DNA of 16,088 nt, taken from contig JAOZRJ010000010.1 of the NCBI GenBank assembly GCA_029931885.1, positions 1 through 16,088 of the forward strand, given 5' to 3'. This DNA is from Candidatus Omnitrophota bacterium. GTDB lineage: Bacteria > Omnitrophota > Koll11 > Zapsychrales > Aceulaceae. Positions within the stretch are counted from its first letter, which is position 1. Each line of letters opens with the position of its first letter. Shown here one piece after another: positions 15,386 through 16,088 of this stretch. The position numbers and the translations under genes were made by a program. The notes below the pieces were generated by a model. It was not told the origin of the DNA. It made no database searches and saw only the letters and a program-made list of their open reading frames with translations.

Positions 15386-16088
15386 TTAAGTAGTTTTTTC
15401 TTTAAGGGCTTTGAGCATTTTATCAGGTGTGATAGGGAGATCTTTAATGCGTATGCCAACGGCATCGTCTATGGCATTGGCAATTGCTGCAGCTGTTGGC
15501 AAGAGCGCTGCCTCTCCCATTCCTTTAGCTCCAAAAGGACCTTTCGGATCGTTGGTTTCGATGAGAATTGACTCAATAGGACACGTACTAATAGACCGAG
15601 GAAGACGATAATTAGCAAAATTTGGATTGACTACCCGTCCGTTCTTAAATTGTAAATTTTCTGATAGAGTATAACCAATTCCCATAAAAAGTGAACCTTC
15701 AATTTGACCCTTAACTGATTGAGGATTTATGGCTTTTCCTATGTCGTGGGCGTCCCACATTTTTAGGACTTTGATCTGGCCAGTTTCTGTATTGATTTCA
15801 ACCTCAGCGATTTGCGCCTCAAAACCGTAGCTACCTGAAACATTTCCCTCCCCTGTTCTAAAGTCAACAGGAGTGGTCTTTGGATTATAGCTTCCTCGGC
15901 CAATAATTTGCTCGCCATAATTAAATGAATAGCAAAGTTCAACGGCTTTATCGAAAGTCATAATTACTGAAGAGTCTTTTTTATTGATAACCTCTTCGGC
16001 AACAATATTTAAATTTTCGATTGGAATATTTTTTTCTTTTGAAATAATTCTTAAGATTTGGATTTTAGCATCATTGGCGGCAATCTTA
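15386..16088 (-). CDS. Xanthine dehydrogenase/aldehyde oxidase-family molybdopterin-binding subunit, C-terminal part
   Basis: The frame stays open from the stop at 15386 to the window edge, so this is the C-terminal ~234 residues of a ~700+ residue large subunit. The ATG at 15961 is internal. The upstream residues (AANDAKIQILRIISKEKNIP) match the family segment before the cofactor domain. Diagnostic motifs are GSYGFEAQIAEVEI, KMWDAHDIGKAINP, QIEGSLFMGIGYTLSE, NFANYRLP, and FGAKGMGEAALLP, which carries the catalytic Glu of molybdenum hydroxylases. It hydroxylates purines or aldehydes, but the substrate is not readable here. It converges on the mocA-like gene with only 2 bases between stops. 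XdhC and MocA nearby should mature it. Confidence 0.93.
   Translation of the reverse strand, partial: KIAANDAKIQILRIISKEKNIPIENLNIVAEEVINKKDSSVIMTFDKAVELCYSFNYGEQIIGRGSYNPKTTPVDFRTGEGNVSGSYGFEAQIAEVEINTETGQIKVLKMWDAHDIGKAINPQSVKGQIEGSLFMGIGYTLSENLQFKNGRVVNPNFANYRLPRSISTCPIESILIETNDPKGPFGAKGMGEAALLPTAAAIANAIDDAVGIRIKDLPITPDKMLKALKEKTT

Noticed and set aside
15386..15961. A complete 191-residue protein starting at 15961
   Set aside because: The frame is open to the window edge and the upstream residues match the same enzyme family, so this ATG is internal.

Overview
The window is mostly AT-rich bacterial chromosome from a Gram-negative-type cell, as shown by a lipoprotein signal, periplasmic proteins and a polytopic oligosaccharyltransferase. 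The mix of an STT3-like glycosyltransferase, a DUF134 regulator, molybdenum hydroxylase maturation genes and many unplaced small exported proteins fits an uncultured lineage, for example Omnitrophota. That placement is an inference from gene content, not a demonstrated one.

Bases 1-~600 look like a composite of three unrelated gene pieces. The first is a GC-rich (about 57% by my count) C-terminus of a DUF819 membrane protein. The second is an internal piece of an M56/BlaR1-type zinc protease. The third is a seryl-tRNA synthetase that lacks its N-terminal tRNA-binding arm. The joins at about 285-303 and 541-572 are probably assembly or amplification artefacts. From about 570 onward the sequence is coherent.

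Bases 566-2785 hold serS, an overlapping five-helix membrane protein, a small lipoprotein, and tRNA-Ser(UGA) with its own promoter and terminator. Bases 2840-6624 form a signalling module: a CheX-like phosphatase, a stand-alone CheY-like receiver, and a membrane-bound triple-PAS hybrid kinase. The kinase's own receiver has lost its phosphoacceptor Asp. A strong intrinsic-terminator hairpin lies inside the 5' end of the kinase gene.

Bases 6649-10025 (minus strand) hold a two-gene unit with an ATGA overlap: a periplasmic trypsin-like protease followed by an STT3/AglB/PglB-type oligosaccharyltransferase. Bases 10144-11669 (plus strand) hold an exported protein of unknown function, a CBS-pair protein and a DUF134 DNA-binding protein. 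The DUF134 gene's promoter is overlapped by two copies of a palindromic operator. Bases 11670-12109 contain no convincing gene, but do hold terminator-like structures.

Bases 12060-14723 (minus strand) look like one operon: a membrane-anchored Pro/Glu-repeat protein, a periplasmic cyclophilin, XdhC and a PNPOx-fold flavoprotein, ending in a clean terminator. A MocA-like molybdopterin cytidylyltransferase is transcribed divergently from a consensus promoter that implies a leaderless mRNA. The window ends inside the C-terminal part of a xanthine dehydrogenase/aldehyde oxidase-family large subunit. XdhC, MocA and this subunit together point to assembly of a molybdenum hydroxylase.
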